Assembly (NCBI GenBank): GCA_028280195.1
Contig: JANQMH010000056.1
Span: forward strand, 62,001 to 126,000
Source of the DNA: Exilibacterium sp.
GTDB taxonomy: Bacteria; Pseudomonadota; Gammaproteobacteria; Pseudomonadales; Cellvibrionaceae
Reading direction: 5' to 3'
DNA: 64,000 nucleotides
Below the pieces are notes generated by a model, which saw only the letters and a list, made by a program, of their open reading frames with translations, was not told where the DNA came from and did not search any database. This document shows, piece after piece, positions 44,373-53,678 of the stretch. Numbering within the stretch: the first letter of the stretch is position 1; the number at the start of each line of letters is the position of its first letter. Made by a program: the position numbers and the translations under genes.

Positions 44373-46118
44373 TTAATCTGCTGGTGATGGGGTGCGAAGT
44401 GGCAAATTGATATGAGACGGGTGTTCGGCATCGTGATAAATCTTAATCGATGTGGCATCCATGGTTGTCATATGGGCCTGCTCGGCGGGATTGCCCCGGC
44501 CAAGATTGCGCGCGATCCGCGGATGTGCACCGCTGGCCACCGTGACCCGCAACCGTTGGCCGGCGCGCACACGAATGGCGGTCGGCCAGAGATTTAACGA
44601 CGCTGCAAGCGGATGGCCTGCCGCGCCCTGACGATAAAACCGCCGTATGCCGTCGGTGATATTTTTTGAAACGCCTTTTTCGTCCACGTATGCGAGTCGT
44701 ACAAACAGGTCAAACGTGGGGCGATCCGCCTCGACATAGATTTGTGCTGACGGTTCACCGATGATGTCGATATCGTGAGCCAGCGCCTCTGTCGTGAAGA
44801 CGACGGTATCGGGCCGCGCCTCCAATTGCGCATTGTCGATAACCGGATCGGTCGCCGCCAATAACGGTCCGCCGAGCGCGGGGGTGGGATTGGCAGGATC
44901 AAACACATAGTGCGTCGGCCCGGCGCCGGTCGACGCTATCTGCCGGTGCAAGCCGCCTTCTGCACTCAAATAGAACGATCGCCTGGGCGAGTCTGGCGGC
45001 CAGTCGTCGAACTCCAGCCATGCGCTATCACCCATACGGCGGATACGAACCGGCGCATCTGTCAACGACAATGGCCTGCCCTTCAAATAATGGTCAAACC
45101 ATGCGATCGAATGCTTGAGATATCTCAGCAGCGCAGGCGTGTCGATATGAGGCCCGTCTCCAATGACGAGTCGCGGCTCGCGTCCTGCTGATTTTAGCGC
45201 GCTGTAGTCTGCCAGCACCCGCGGCAGCAAGGTGTCGTACCATGCCGAGGCCAGATAGACCGGTGCTGTGATACCGGCGATATCGTTTTCGCTGAGCGAG
45301 GACAGTCGCCAGTAGTCACTGCCGGGATCGGTTCGGGTGGCAAATGTGCGGTAAAAATCCACTGTTTCGCCGGTTGCGGCGACATCGGCTGCGGCGACAG
45401 GCAGAGCGTCGAAGGGAATCGGCGCCTGTTCCCGACCACGCGCTAACAGCTTTTGCCATATCGATATGCCTGTATGACTGTTTGCCTTTTGTCTCTGCAT
45501 GATGACAGCCCAGCTGAGAGCTGCATCGAGATTGAATCCGCCGGTTTCATAGTAGACTTCATAGAAGCCGCGGGTGGTGACCGGGACGAACACCGCCTTT
45601 ACCTCGGCCGGATTATCCACGGCGATTGCATTGGCGGTGAAGCCGATATAACTCAGCCCAAACAGCCCGAGACGACCGTCGAACCAGAGCTGCCGGCGCA
45701 GCCATTCCACGGTGTCGCCGCCATCGCGGCGTTCATGCAGAAGCGGCGTAAATACACCCTCCGATGCGCCGGTGCCGCGCACATCCTGGGCGACCACGAG
45801 GTAGCCGCGGCGGGCCAGCGCCATGGCAAAAGGTCTGGTGGACGCAGCAGCTTTCCCATAGGGGGTGCGCATCAGCACGGTTGGCGGCTGCTCGGCGCCC
45901 CGGGGCCGATAGATATCCGCATACAGCACTATGCCGTCATGCATTTCGACCGCAATATCGGTATCAATCTCAACCCCGTAGTTAGCGATTGGCAGATCGA
46001 AAATAGCGGAGAAGATCAGCGATCTGCCGCGCCAGTGACCGAGTACGGCAGCCAGCAGCAGCGCTATGGCGAACACTGCAATCGATGCGCGCTTCCACCT
46101 AGTTTTCGTCAGGCCCAC
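44373..46118 (-). CDS. CocE/NonD-family hydrolase with N-terminal membrane anchor
   Basis: The 581-residue alpha/beta hydrolase has an N-terminal hydrophobic segment (ASIAVFAIALLLAAVLG), so the enzyme should work in the periplasm. It then shows VEMHDGIVLYADIYRP, RTPYGK, the Ser nucleophile in GLFGLSYIGF after VAQDVRGTGASEG, and a C-terminal jelly-roll domain. The family includes cocaine esterase and X-prolyl peptidases. I start at GTG 46118; the frame is open back to 46271 but that overlaps the receptor gene. It follows the TonB receptor in one operon, which suggests cleavage of an ester- or amide-bearing ligand such as a siderophore. Confidence 0.8.
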   Translation of the reverse strand: MGLTKTRWKRASIAVFAIALLLAAVLGHWRGRSLIFSAIFDLPIANYGVEIDTDIAVEMHDGIVLYADIYRPRGAEQPPTVLMRTPYGKAAASTRPFAMALARRGYLVVAQDVRGTGASEGVFTPLLHERRDGGDTVEWLRRQLWFDGRLGLFGLSYIGFTANAIAVDNPAEVKAVFVPVTTRGFYEVYYETGGFNLDAALSWAVIMQRQKANSHTGISIWQKLLARGREQAPIPFDALPVAAADVAATGETVDFYRTFATRTDPGSDYWRLSSLSENDIAGITAPVYLASAWYDTLLPRVLADYSALKSAGREPRLVIGDGPHIDTPALLRYLKHSIAWFDHYLKGRPLSLTDAPVRIRRMGDSAWLEFDDWPPDSPRRSFYLSAEGGLHRQIASTGAGPTHYVFDPANPTPALGGPLLAATDPVIDNAQLEARPDTVVFTTEALAHDIDIIGEPSAQIYVEADRPTFDLFVRLAYVDEKGVSKNITDGIRRFYRQGAAGHPLAASLNLWPTAIRVRAGQRLRVTVASGAHPRIARNLGRGNPAEQAHMTTMDATSIKIYHDAEHPSHINLPLRTPSPAD

Positions 46119-46240
46119 CCGGATACAACCCGTTTTAAAAATGCGATCAGTTCGGTCACCGCCGGTATGGCGATAAGCGGGCGGGCGATTGTGCCGGCCC
46201 ACAGCGGGACTCGGGCAAGTCGTCGATGCATCGGCGAGGC

Positions 46241-48313
46241 CTAGAAGCGGGCCTCGACGCCAACACCCCATTCGCGCGGATCAATGACAACCGCGGTTGC
46301 GGCGCCGAATTGCTGCAGTGTATTGAACTCGTCGAAAATATTCGTTGCATAGGCGAAGGTGGTGATATCGCCGAACGAGTAGGATATGCGCGCGTCAGCG
46401 ATAAAGAACCCGTCGACCGCCGCCAGCGCCGTATTGGCGTCATCGCTGAAGTACTCGTCCGTATACCGTCCCTGCAAATTGAAGGCGAGATTGTCCAGCG
46501 GGTTGAAGTCGATGCCGAAACTCGCACTCACACCCGGCGAACGCTCAAACTCGTTGCCTTGCTGGCCGGGTTCGAGCGAAACGGTCTCGAGCTTGGTTTG
46601 CAGAAGGCCGAGCGCCGCGGTCAAAACCAGGCGAGGCGTTGCATGAAATCGGGCCTGCAACTCTGCGCCATAGCTTTTGGCGTCTTCGGCCTTGGCGAGT
46701 TCTACAATAACACCCCCGGGCGCAACGATATTGACCGGGCGTTGCGCGTCGGTGAAGTCTGTCAGGAACACATTGGCGTTTAACTGTAGCCGGCCGTCAA
46801 GCAGGCTCGTGCGCGCATAGATTTCATAGTTCCAAAGCGTTTCTTCGTCGAAGGTGTCGAGCTGCCCGGTGGCAAAGGACAAGGTCACACCGCCGGGATT
46901 GAAGCCTTTGCGCGCTTCGAATCCGATGCGGACATTTTCTCTCATATCATAGGCAATGCCGGCCTTCGGCAGCCAGGCGCGGAAGGTCTCATCGAAATTG
47001 ACTGGCGGCAGAGCGGCAAACCCGCCATCGCGGTCCTGCGTGGCCTCCTGGTAGCGGAGGCCGCCGGTCAAATGCAGGCGATCGGTCAGTGACAGCGTCG
47101 CCTCGCCGAACACACCCAGGGAAAACACTTCATCGGTAAATACGCCGCTGCCGAGACCAAATGCCGCGAGATCTATGTCTTCATCGGCGTCGAAGGATTG
47201 AAAGTAAATTCCAGCCAGGCCCTGCAGGCGCCCGCCGGCAGGGTCGAATGTCAACAGTGTTTCATTGGTCAGTTCATCGCGCCGGATACGCGATACGCCC
47301 TGTCCCTCAGGCGCAAAGCGTTCAATATCGGCATCGGCATAGGTCAAGCGATTGGCAAGGGTGAAGCCATCGCCCAGCGCATAGGAAATATCGGCAATCA
47401 GTGCATGAGTATCCATGGCGAAAACGGATACACCCGGTACCGACCGAACCCGATCCCGGAACCGCGGTTGTACGTTTTCCGACTGCGGCCCCTGTGTGTC
47501 AGTGTAGTGATAAGTCAACAGCATCTCGAGATCCGGCAGCGCGGACGGCTCCCAGCGTAATTTCACCCGGCCTGTGAGGTAGGAATCTTCGAAACGATCC
47601 GCGCCGATACTTTCCTCTGCAAATGTAAAGTCCACAAAACTGTCGTGATTCCGATGGTCAATCGCTGCGCGCAGCGCGAGTTGGTTCTCGATCAGCGGCA
47701 AGTTGACCATGCCCGATGCCTGGTAGGTATCGAAATTGCCCGCTAAAGCCCGCACTGCCGCTTCATACTCATAGGCCGGATCATTGGTGTTGACATAAAT
47801 TGCGCCGGCAATCGAGTCGGGGCCTTGAGCCGTTGTTTGCGGCCCCAGAAACACCTCGATGCGATCGACATCCCACGCACTCGTCTGACTGTAGATAAAC
47901 TCGTTAAAGCTGAGCGGGCGCCCGTCGAGGAGAATGGTGGCGCGCTGTCTCGAACCGCCGAAGAAAGCGTTAATGCCGCTTAAAACGCCGGTGCTGTTTT
48001 GACCCCGGATCGTTGGTCCGTTGTTTTGATTGCCGCTTACCTGGAAATTCGGAATCAGCTCGAGCAAGTCGGTGACGTTGTCGGCGCCGGCGCGGTTTCT
48101 GATGGTATCGCCGGTGTCGACAAATACACTCGCGGCTGTTTCTTCAATGGTGCGCACAAAGCGCTCGCCGGTAACGGTAACGACTTCGAAAACCATCTTT
48201 TCTGGACTGTCAGTGTGCTGTGCTGCGGCGCTGCCCGGCAGCATCAGCACGGCAAAACAGGCTGAAAACGCAGATCCCGATATTGAAGTTTTTAACTGTC
48301 CACGATATGGCAT
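46241..48313 (-). CDS. TonB-dependent outer-membrane receptor (siderophore type)
   Basis: The 690-residue receptor has a signal peptide ending near ...GSAAAQ, then FEVVTVTGER as TonB box region, a plug domain (about 55-170: TIRGQNSTGVLSGINAFFGG, RATILLDGRPLS, VDRIEVFLGPQTTAQGPDSIAGAIYV) and a 22-strand barrel ending in aromatic Phe. No STN domain. A Fur-like box stands 70 bases upstream and an AraC gene lies beyond, so iron and ligand control are likely. The hydrolase and lipoprotein genes follow on the same strand. Confidence 0.92.
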   Translation of the reverse strand: MPYRGQLKTSISGSAFSACFAVLMLPGSAAAQHTDSPEKMVFEVVTVTGERFVRTIEETAASVFVDTGDTIRNRAGADNVTDLLELIPNFQVSGNQNNGPTIRGQNSTGVLSGINAFFGGSRQRATILLDGRPLSFNEFIYSQTSAWDVDRIEVFLGPQTTAQGPDSIAGAIYVNTNDPAYEYEAAVRALAGNFDTYQASGMVNLPLIENQLALRAAIDHRNHDSFVDFTFAEESIGADRFEDSYLTGRVKLRWEPSALPDLEMLLTYHYTDTQGPQSENVQPRFRDRVRSVPGVSVFAMDTHALIADISYALGDGFTLANRLTYADADIERFAPEGQGVSRIRRDELTNETLLTFDPAGGRLQGLAGIYFQSFDADEDIDLAAFGLGSGVFTDEVFSLGVFGEATLSLTDRLHLTGGLRYQEATQDRDGGFAALPPVNFDETFRAWLPKAGIAYDMRENVRIGFEARKGFNPGGVTLSFATGQLDTFDEETLWNYEIYARTSLLDGRLQLNANVFLTDFTDAQRPVNIVAPGGVIVELAKAEDAKSYGAELQARFHATPRLVLTAALGLLQTKLETVSLEPGQQGNEFERSPGVSASFGIDFNPLDNLAFNLQGRYTDEYFSDDANTALAAVDGFFIADARISYSFGDITTFAYATNIFDEFNTLQQFGAATAVVIDPREWGVGVEARF

Positions 48314-48382
48314 GAAGTGTCTAAGCCCCCACAGCTGGCACCAACAGCGTTTTTCCGCGCAACTGATATCGATTACGCTTTG

Positions 48383-48401
48383 GATATGAGAATCATTTGC
48401 A
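48383..48401. promoter_or_regulatory. Fur-box-like site before the TonB receptor gene
   Basis: GATATGAGAATCATTTGCA resembles the 19-bp Fur box GATAATGATAATCATTATC with a central GAATCATT. It lies 70 bases upstream of the receptor start at 48313. Confidence 0.65.
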
Positions 48402-48486
48402 ATATATTATTTTAGAGTATGGATGTTTGTCGATGCCAGGTGTTAGTGCTGCGGCCGGATTATTTCGGCATGCGGCCGGAAGTCTG

Positions 48487-48533
48487 CACCTAGGGCCTGT
48501 TGGCACTCAATGAGTGTCAACAGGCCCTAGGTG
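48487..48533. terminator. Long hairpin across the araC stop codon
   Basis: Two 23-base arms, CACCTAGGGCCTGTTGGCACTCA and its reverse complement with one mismatch, are separated by a single base. The stop codon of the AraC gene (48529-48527) lies in the outer arm. There is no T run after it on the araC strand, so it may be a factor-dependent terminator or the relic of a small palindromic element rather than a classical terminator. Confidence 0.6.
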
Positions 48534-49444
48534 CTGGGCCGGCGGCCAAACCGCTTGAAAAATGCATCTGAGAAACTGCTCACATGCGCATAGCCCGACT
48601 GATAGGCGGCCTCAGAAACCGAGAGCTGACCCGATGACAAAGCCGCAAGGGCTCGATCCAGGCGCACGCAACGGACGGTTTCGAAGGGTGTTTCGTTGAA
48701 GTAGTGTCGATACTTTTGCTTGAATGTGGACATGCTCATGCCCGCTTCCTTGGCGAGCGCATTGATCGACAGCGGCTCTGAGGCATGGGTGTTGATGAAG
48801 TCCCTGACACGCAGTAACGACTGCACCTGGGACGGGGTGAGCTGGCGTTTTGGCGGCGCTGCCGCGACGCTATCGAGGCAGCGGGCAATCACGTTCAGCG
48901 CCCAGCTTTCGCACAACAGATCGGCCGTCTTGTCGGTATAGCGCCCGCCAAACAGTTCATTGGCAAGGGCGGCAATACTCGGCGTCATCGATATCGATAA
49001 ATCGCCGCCCTGTTTGAGAAAGGTGTCGACCTGTTGAGCGATTTGCTCATCGGCAATAAGGTCGGGGTGAATGTGCAGGCCAAGGCACTGGTAGCGCTCC
49101 CCTGCATACGAGCGGCTGACGCCGCCGAGCGTTGCAACCGCGCGATAGGCAAATATTTCATGGGGGCGAACGATACTGCGCCTGCCGTCGAGTTCCAGTT
49201 CCGTCGGGGACGGGCTCAGCAGCAAGCGGATCATCAATGAGCGGTCGATGAGGGCATGTTGCTCATGGCTGCATAAGGCCGTCAGATCGCTGCGCCAGAA
49301 GGCAATCCCGGAGGGCAGGCTGCGCGCTGAAAAATCGCCGGCGAGGAGTTCATTGGCGGGGCGCAGGGTGCCGGCTGCCATGGCACGCTGGTTGCGATAT
49401 CCAAGGGATGTGCTCGCGGGCATTGATTGCTGGGTGAGGCGCAT
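48527..49444 (-). CDS. AraC-family regulator (PchR-like)
   Basis: The 305-residue protein has a variable sensor part and a C-terminal AraC DNA-binding domain (about 205-305): RDFINTHASEPLSINALAKEAGMSMSTFKQKYRHYFNETPFE, then LSVSEAAYQSGYAHVSSFSDAFFKRFGRRP. Regulators of this size beside TonB receptor genes (PchR, YbtA) sense the ferric siderophore and activate the receptor. It is preceded by a strong Fur-like box and reads toward the receptor gene on the same strand. Confidence 0.88.
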   Translation of the reverse strand: MRLTQQSMPASTSLGYRNQRAMAAGTLRPANELLAGDFSARSLPSGIAFWRSDLTALCSHEQHALIDRSLMIRLLLSPSPTELELDGRRSIVRPHEIFAYRAVATLGGVSRSYAGERYQCLGLHIHPDLIADEQIAQQVDTFLKQGGDLSISMTPSIAALANELFGGRYTDKTADLLCESWALNVIARCLDSVAAAPPKRQLTPSQVQSLLRVRDFINTHASEPLSINALAKEAGMSMSTFKQKYRHYFNETPFETVRCVRLDRALAALSSGQLSVSEAAYQSGYAHVSSFSDAFFKRFGRRPST

Positions 49445-49506
49445 TACTCGTTAAACCGCCACGCACGGGCTTCCTGTATTCGGGGAATAGTGCGTACAAT
49501 ATCAAA

Positions 49507-49525
49507 ATTGATAATCATTCTCAAT
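49507..49525. promoter_or_regulatory. Fur-box-like site before the AraC gene
   Basis: ATTGATAATCATTCTCAAT is close to the Fur consensus and matches the site at 55291-55309 (other strand) at 18 of 19 positions. It lies 63 bases before the AraC start. Confidence 0.8.
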
Positions 49526-50055
49526 TATATGCTTATCCAGTTCGCTGCCCGATGCAGGGACGTGAGCACCGAAGCCAGGCAGGCCAAAAACTGGAGTGGT
49601 CAGGCTGTATAAATGAGGCCAGGCAATAACCCGCAGCAGTGAGTTACCGTCCCAGGCCTGTACACTGTGCCGCTGTTTGTTAACAGAATTGTTCCATAGC
49701 TAATTGATTTAAAAAGAATTATTGGCGTCGCTTAGGGGGTTGACCGGGTGTTTTCAGTCGCCCACGGAGGCTGATACTTTCTCGGCGTTTGATACAGATA
49801 CTGCTTGATAGCAATATGGTGCAAATGATATTGTATCTCATTTGCAATAAGGTGAGGGAGATTTGCCAAGTCGTTTTCATTGCCAATGCGATACGAGCGC
49901 GACAATTATTGATGAATGTAGCCGGGCAGATGGGGTTTACATACAAGCGCCTCGCCGACTCGGCCAGGCGCCCGGCGCTGCCGCTTGAGAGGATGAGGAT
50001 TGACTATTGGCATCAGCCGCCTGCGCGCTTGCGCTCCCGTTGAGGCAATGACAAG
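49526..50055. other. Intergenic region upstream of the ABC pair with an iron-type operator
   Basis: No gene is supported here. At 49820-49846 the inverted repeat TGCAAATGA ... TCATTTGCA (9-bp arms, 9-bp centre) resembles a loose Fur box or an AraC half-site pair and lies about 210 bases before the ABC start. A frame at 49789-50043 is in register with the ABC gene but is closed by a stop and unlike any family I know. Confidence 0.5.
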
Positions 50056-51822
50056 GTGACGATCCGATCACGTGCCGGCGACAAGGCGCCGATAGCACAC
50101 CTGCTTACTCCGGTCAGGGGGCGATTGTGGTCTGCCTGCCTACTGCAAGCCGTGGGTGCACTGGCCGGAGTTGTTCCGTTTATTGCAGTGGCGGAACTCG
50201 GCAGGGTTCTGCTTGCGGAGGGGGTTGTCGATCAGACCCAGGCCTGGTGGATTGCAGGTCTTGCCGGTGCCGCACTCGCTGTGCGACTTGTCTGTTTGCT
50301 GGCGGCCGGTGCGCTTACTCACCTTGCCGATCTCGACCTTCAGCTCTACCTTCGACGCAGCATGGCTGCGCACCTTGCCCGCGTACCGCTGGGTTGGTTT
50401 GATGGTCGCAGTTCCGGCGCTGTAAAAAAAGCCTTGCAGGACGATGTGACAGCGTTGCATCACCTGGTTGGCCACGCCTATACCAACAGGGTTGCGGCGA
50501 TCGTTACTCCAGTGGCGGCCTTCGCCTACCTGCTCTGGGTCGACTGGCGCCTGGCGCTGGCTGCTGTGGCACCTGTGGTAATTGGTATGGCGCTTTACGC
50601 TTTGCAGTTTCGCGGCTATGGCGAAAAGATGGCTGCCTATAACGCAGCGCTGAGCGAGGTGAACGCCGCTGCTGTCGAATTCGTCCAGGGCATTGCGGTG
50701 ATCAAGGCGTTCGGGCAGGCAGGCAAAGCCTATGGCCGTTTTATCCAGCGGACAGGCGCATTCGTCGAGTATTTTTGGAACTGGGTGCGCGGCCTGCTCA
50801 GACTTTCCGCAGCGTCGGAGATTGTGCTTTCACCGCTTTTTTCGATGATCGCTGTATTGCCGGCCGGCCTGCTGCTGGTCGCCGCGGGCGCCGTGCAGGC
50901 AGTCGACATACTGCCGGCCGTTATCCTTGCTCCGGCGCTGTCGGCACCGATCCTGACACTGTCCTACGCGCAGAACGAGCTGATGCTGGCAGAGGAGGCT
51001 GCGGCCCGTATTACCGACATCCTGGATACACCGGTTTTGTCCGAGCAAACCGTGCCGCAAACGCCGGACGGCAATCGCGTCGCCTATGAGCGCGTCAGCT
51101 TCTCCTATGACGGTGAGACCGAAGTGCTAAAAAATATTGATCTGGTGCTGGAGCCCGGCACTGTTACGGCGCTGGTCGGCCCTTCCGGCTCCGGTAAATC
51201 GACGCTTGCGCAGTTGTTGCCGCGGTTCTGGGATGTAAGTGCCGGCCGTATTACCGTCGGCGGCATTGCCATCACCGACATGGCGCCGGAGTCGCTTTAT
51301 CGCTCTGTCAGTTTCGTTTTTCAGCATGTGCAGCTGTTGCGCGCGACCATTGCGGAGAATATCGCACTCGGCCGGCCGGGCGCGTCCAGGGCTGAGATTG
51401 AAGCGGCGGCTAAAGCCGCTCACGTTCACGAACGGATTATGGCGCTGTCACGCGGCTATGACGCTGTTGCCGGCGAGGATGCACATTTATCCGGCGGTGA
51501 GGCCCAGCGTGTTTCCATCGCCCGCGCGCTGCTGGCTGATGCGCCGATTCTGGTGCTCGACGAAGCCACCGCATTTGCCGATCCCGAGTCTGAAGCCGCT
51601 ATTCAGGATGCCCTCTCAACACTCATCAAGGGGCGAACGCTGTTGATTATTGCCCACCGCCTGCCGGCAATCACGGGCGCGGATCAAATCTGTGTAATGG
51701 ATGGCGGTCGCATCGTCGAGCGCGGCCGGCACAGTGCGCTGCTCGCCCGCAATGGGCTCTATGCCCGACTGTGGTCTGCCGGTGAAACCGTATCGACCCC
51801 CGAGCCGGAGGTGATGGAGTGA
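50056..51822 (+). CDS. ABC transporter, membrane-ATPase fusion, YbtPQ/IrtAB-like (first half)
   Basis: The 588-residue half-transporter has six membrane segments (about 20-300) and an ATPase domain with Walker A GPSGSGKST, Q-loop FVFQHVQLL, signature LSGGEAQR and Walker B ILVLDEATA followed by FADPESE. That FADPE variant in place of the usual LD is typical of the siderophore importers YbtP/YbtQ and IrtA/IrtB, which have an exporter-type fold but bring ferric siderophores into the cytosol. Start GTG 50056. The stop overlaps the next start by four bases (GTGA). Confidence 0.88.
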   Translation: MTIRSRAGDKAPIAHLLTPVRGRLWSACLLQAVGALAGVVPFIAVAELGRVLLAEGVVDQTQAWWIAGLAGAALAVRLVCLLAAGALTHLADLDLQLYLRRSMAAHLARVPLGWFDGRSSGAVKKALQDDVTALHHLVGHAYTNRVAAIVTPVAAFAYLLWVDWRLALAAVAPVVIGMALYALQFRGYGEKMAAYNAALSEVNAAAVEFVQGIAVIKAFGQAGKAYGRFIQRTGAFVEYFWNWVRGLLRLSAASEIVLSPLFSMIAVLPAGLLLVAAGAVQAVDILPAVILAPALSAPILTLSYAQNELMLAEEAAARITDILDTPVLSEQTVPQTPDGNRVAYERVSFSYDGETEVLKNIDLVLEPGTVTALVGPSGSGKSTLAQLLPRFWDVSAGRITVGGIAITDMAPESLYRSVSFVFQHVQLLRATIAENIALGRPGASRAEIEAAAKAAHVHERIMALSRGYDAVAGEDAHLSGGEAQRVSIARALLADAPILVLDEATAFADPESEAAIQDALSTLIKGRTLLIIAHRLPAITGADQICVMDGGRIVERGRHSALLARNGLYARLWSAGETVSTPEPEVME

Positions 51823-53558
51823 TTCGAGCACTGTTGCGGGTTGCAGGTGCGGACGGGGGTGCATTACTGCGTCAGAATCTGTTCGGCCTGTTTCTGGAAG
51901 CCTTGCTGACGGGCGTGGGATTTGTATTGCTGGTGCCGCTGCTGCGCGCACTGTTTGCCGGAGACCTGCAGGCGGCCTGGTTCTGGTTTGGTGCGATGAC
52001 CAGCTTGCTCGCCCTTTACGCATTGGTGCGCTACCACACCCAGCTCGCCGGCTTCCAGGCAGCTATTCGCCTGGGCCGGCTGCTGTTCGCGCGCCTGGGT
52101 GAGCATATAGCGCGCCTGCCACTCGGTTGGTTCGCGGCGGCAAGGGTCGGTCAGCTCGGCCGCCTGACCAGCCAGGGCGTTATCGATGTGATGGGCGTGC
52201 CTGCGCACTTGCTGCGACCGGTCATTACGGCGCTGGTAACGCCTGTCACCGTCATTGTGCTGATGTTCCTGTTTGACTGGCGTCTGGCGCTGGCGGCACT
52301 GATCACTGTGCCAGTGGCTGCTCTCGTCTATCGCTGGTCGGGAGATCTGGTGCAGCGCACTGACAACCGTGTTGATGCCGCCGCCGCCGATGCCGCCGGG
52401 CATATCATCGAGTTTGCCCAGGCGCAGGCTGTGCTGCGTGCCTTTGGCAAAGGCGATGCCTGCCTGGGAAAACTCGACGCCGCTTTAGCAGAGCAGCAGG
52501 CGGCCGGGTATGCACAAATCTTCACCGCGGCGCAGGGGATGGTGAGTTTCGTGTTCACCATTCAGTTTGCTTTCACATTCATCCTGCTGTTTGGGACCAA
52601 CCTGGTCCTCGGCGGTAAGGTCGACGCGGCGGAACTGGTCGCCTTGCTGGTGCTCGCCGTTCGCTATGTCGAACCGCTACTTGGCGCAGCCGATCTGGAG
52701 GGCGCGCTGCGCATCAGCCACAACAGCCTCGAGCGAATGGATGCGCTGTTGTCAACCGAAGCCATGGCCGAGCCGGCGCAGCCGCTGGCCCCCCGGGGTG
52801 CCGCGGTCAGCTTCGATAATGTCGGCTTCACCTACGATGGCACCCGGCTTTTGAATGGCGTGAGCTTTACCGCGGATGAGCGGGCCATAACCGCTATTGT
52901 CGGGCCATCGGGCTCCGGTAAAACCACGCTGCTGCGCCTGATCGCACGTTTCTGGGATGTCGATACCGGTACCGTGCGTATAGGCGATGTCGATGTCCGG
53001 GATATGGCTACTGAGGATCTGATGGCGCGCATCTCAGTGGTCTTCCAGGATGTCTACTTATTCGATGGCACGATCGCCGATAATATCCGCCTCGGCCGGC
53101 CGCATGCCTCTGTTGAGGACATCGAGCGGGCTGCGCGGCTGGCCCGTGTCGATGAAATTGCTGCCCGCCTGCCCGCTGGGCTCGAAACGCAGGTGGGCGA
53201 GGGGGGGGCCGTACTGTCGGGGGGTGAACGCCAGCGCGTCGCCATCGCCCGCGCCATTTTGAAGGATGCGCAGATCGTATTGCTGGATGAGGCTACGGCC
53301 GCACTTGACTCCGTCAACGAAGCCGCCGTGCAAGCGGCATTGCGGGTCCTCACCGAAAACAAGACGCTGATCATCGTGGCGCACCGCCTGCAGACCGTTG
53401 CCAGGGCCGATCGGATTCTCGTCTTAGACGATGGTCGCATCCTGGAGCAGGGCACACATGAAACCTTGCTTGCTCAGCAGGGTCGCTACGCTGCGTTTTG
53501 GCATGAGCGCAGCCGTGCGGCCGGCTGGCGACTGGTATCCGAGGGTCACCATCTTTGA
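51819..53558 (+). CDS. ABC transporter, membrane-ATPase fusion, YbtPQ/IrtAB-like (second half)
   Basis: The 579-residue partner again has six membrane segments and an ATPase domain: Walker A GPSGSGKTT, Q-loop VVFQDVYLFDGT, signature LSGGERQR, Walker B QIVLLDEATAALD and the switch His in IVAHRLQT. With the gene before it a heterodimer forms. Start is GTG 51819 inside the preceding stop. A 15-bp repeat array follows its end. The location among iron genes supports import of a siderophore complex across the inner membrane. Confidence 0.88.
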   Translation: MIRALLRVAGADGGALLRQNLFGLFLEALLTGVGFVLLVPLLRALFAGDLQAAWFWFGAMTSLLALYALVRYHTQLAGFQAAIRLGRLLFARLGEHIARLPLGWFAAARVGQLGRLTSQGVIDVMGVPAHLLRPVITALVTPVTVIVLMFLFDWRLALAALITVPVAALVYRWSGDLVQRTDNRVDAAAADAAGHIIEFAQAQAVLRAFGKGDACLGKLDAALAEQQAAGYAQIFTAAQGMVSFVFTIQFAFTFILLFGTNLVLGGKVDAAELVALLVLAVRYVEPLLGAADLEGALRISHNSLERMDALLSTEAMAEPAQPLAPRGAAVSFDNVGFTYDGTRLLNGVSFTADERAITAIVGPSGSGKTTLLRLIARFWDVDTGTVRIGDVDVRDMATEDLMARISVVFQDVYLFDGTIADNIRLGRPHASVEDIERAARLARVDEIAARLPAGLETQVGEGGAVLSGGERQRVAIARAILKDAQIVLLDEATAALDSVNEAAVQAALRVLTENKTLIIVAHRLQTVARADRILVLDDGRILEQGTHETLLAQQGRYAAFWHERSRAAGWRLVSEGHHL

Positions 53559-53603
53559 TAATGGCGGTGGTTCGGCTGGTTGCTGAAACCACCGGCCGCC
53601 TCA

Positions 53604-53678
53604 CTTTGAGCAGAGAGGCTTTGAGCAGAGACGCTTTGATCAGAGACGTTTTGATCAGAGACGCTTTGACCAGAGAGG
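53604..53678. repeat. 15-bp tandem array (CTTTGAGCAGAGACG units)
   Basis: Five perfect-length 15-bp units: CTTTGAGCAGAGAGG, CTTTGAGCAGAGACG, CTTTGATCAGAGACG, TTTTGATCAGAGACG, CTTTGACCAGAGAGG. The stop codon and last residues of the methyltransferase-like gene (minus strand, stop at 53657-53655) fall inside the array. It lies between two convergent genes. Confidence 0.9.
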
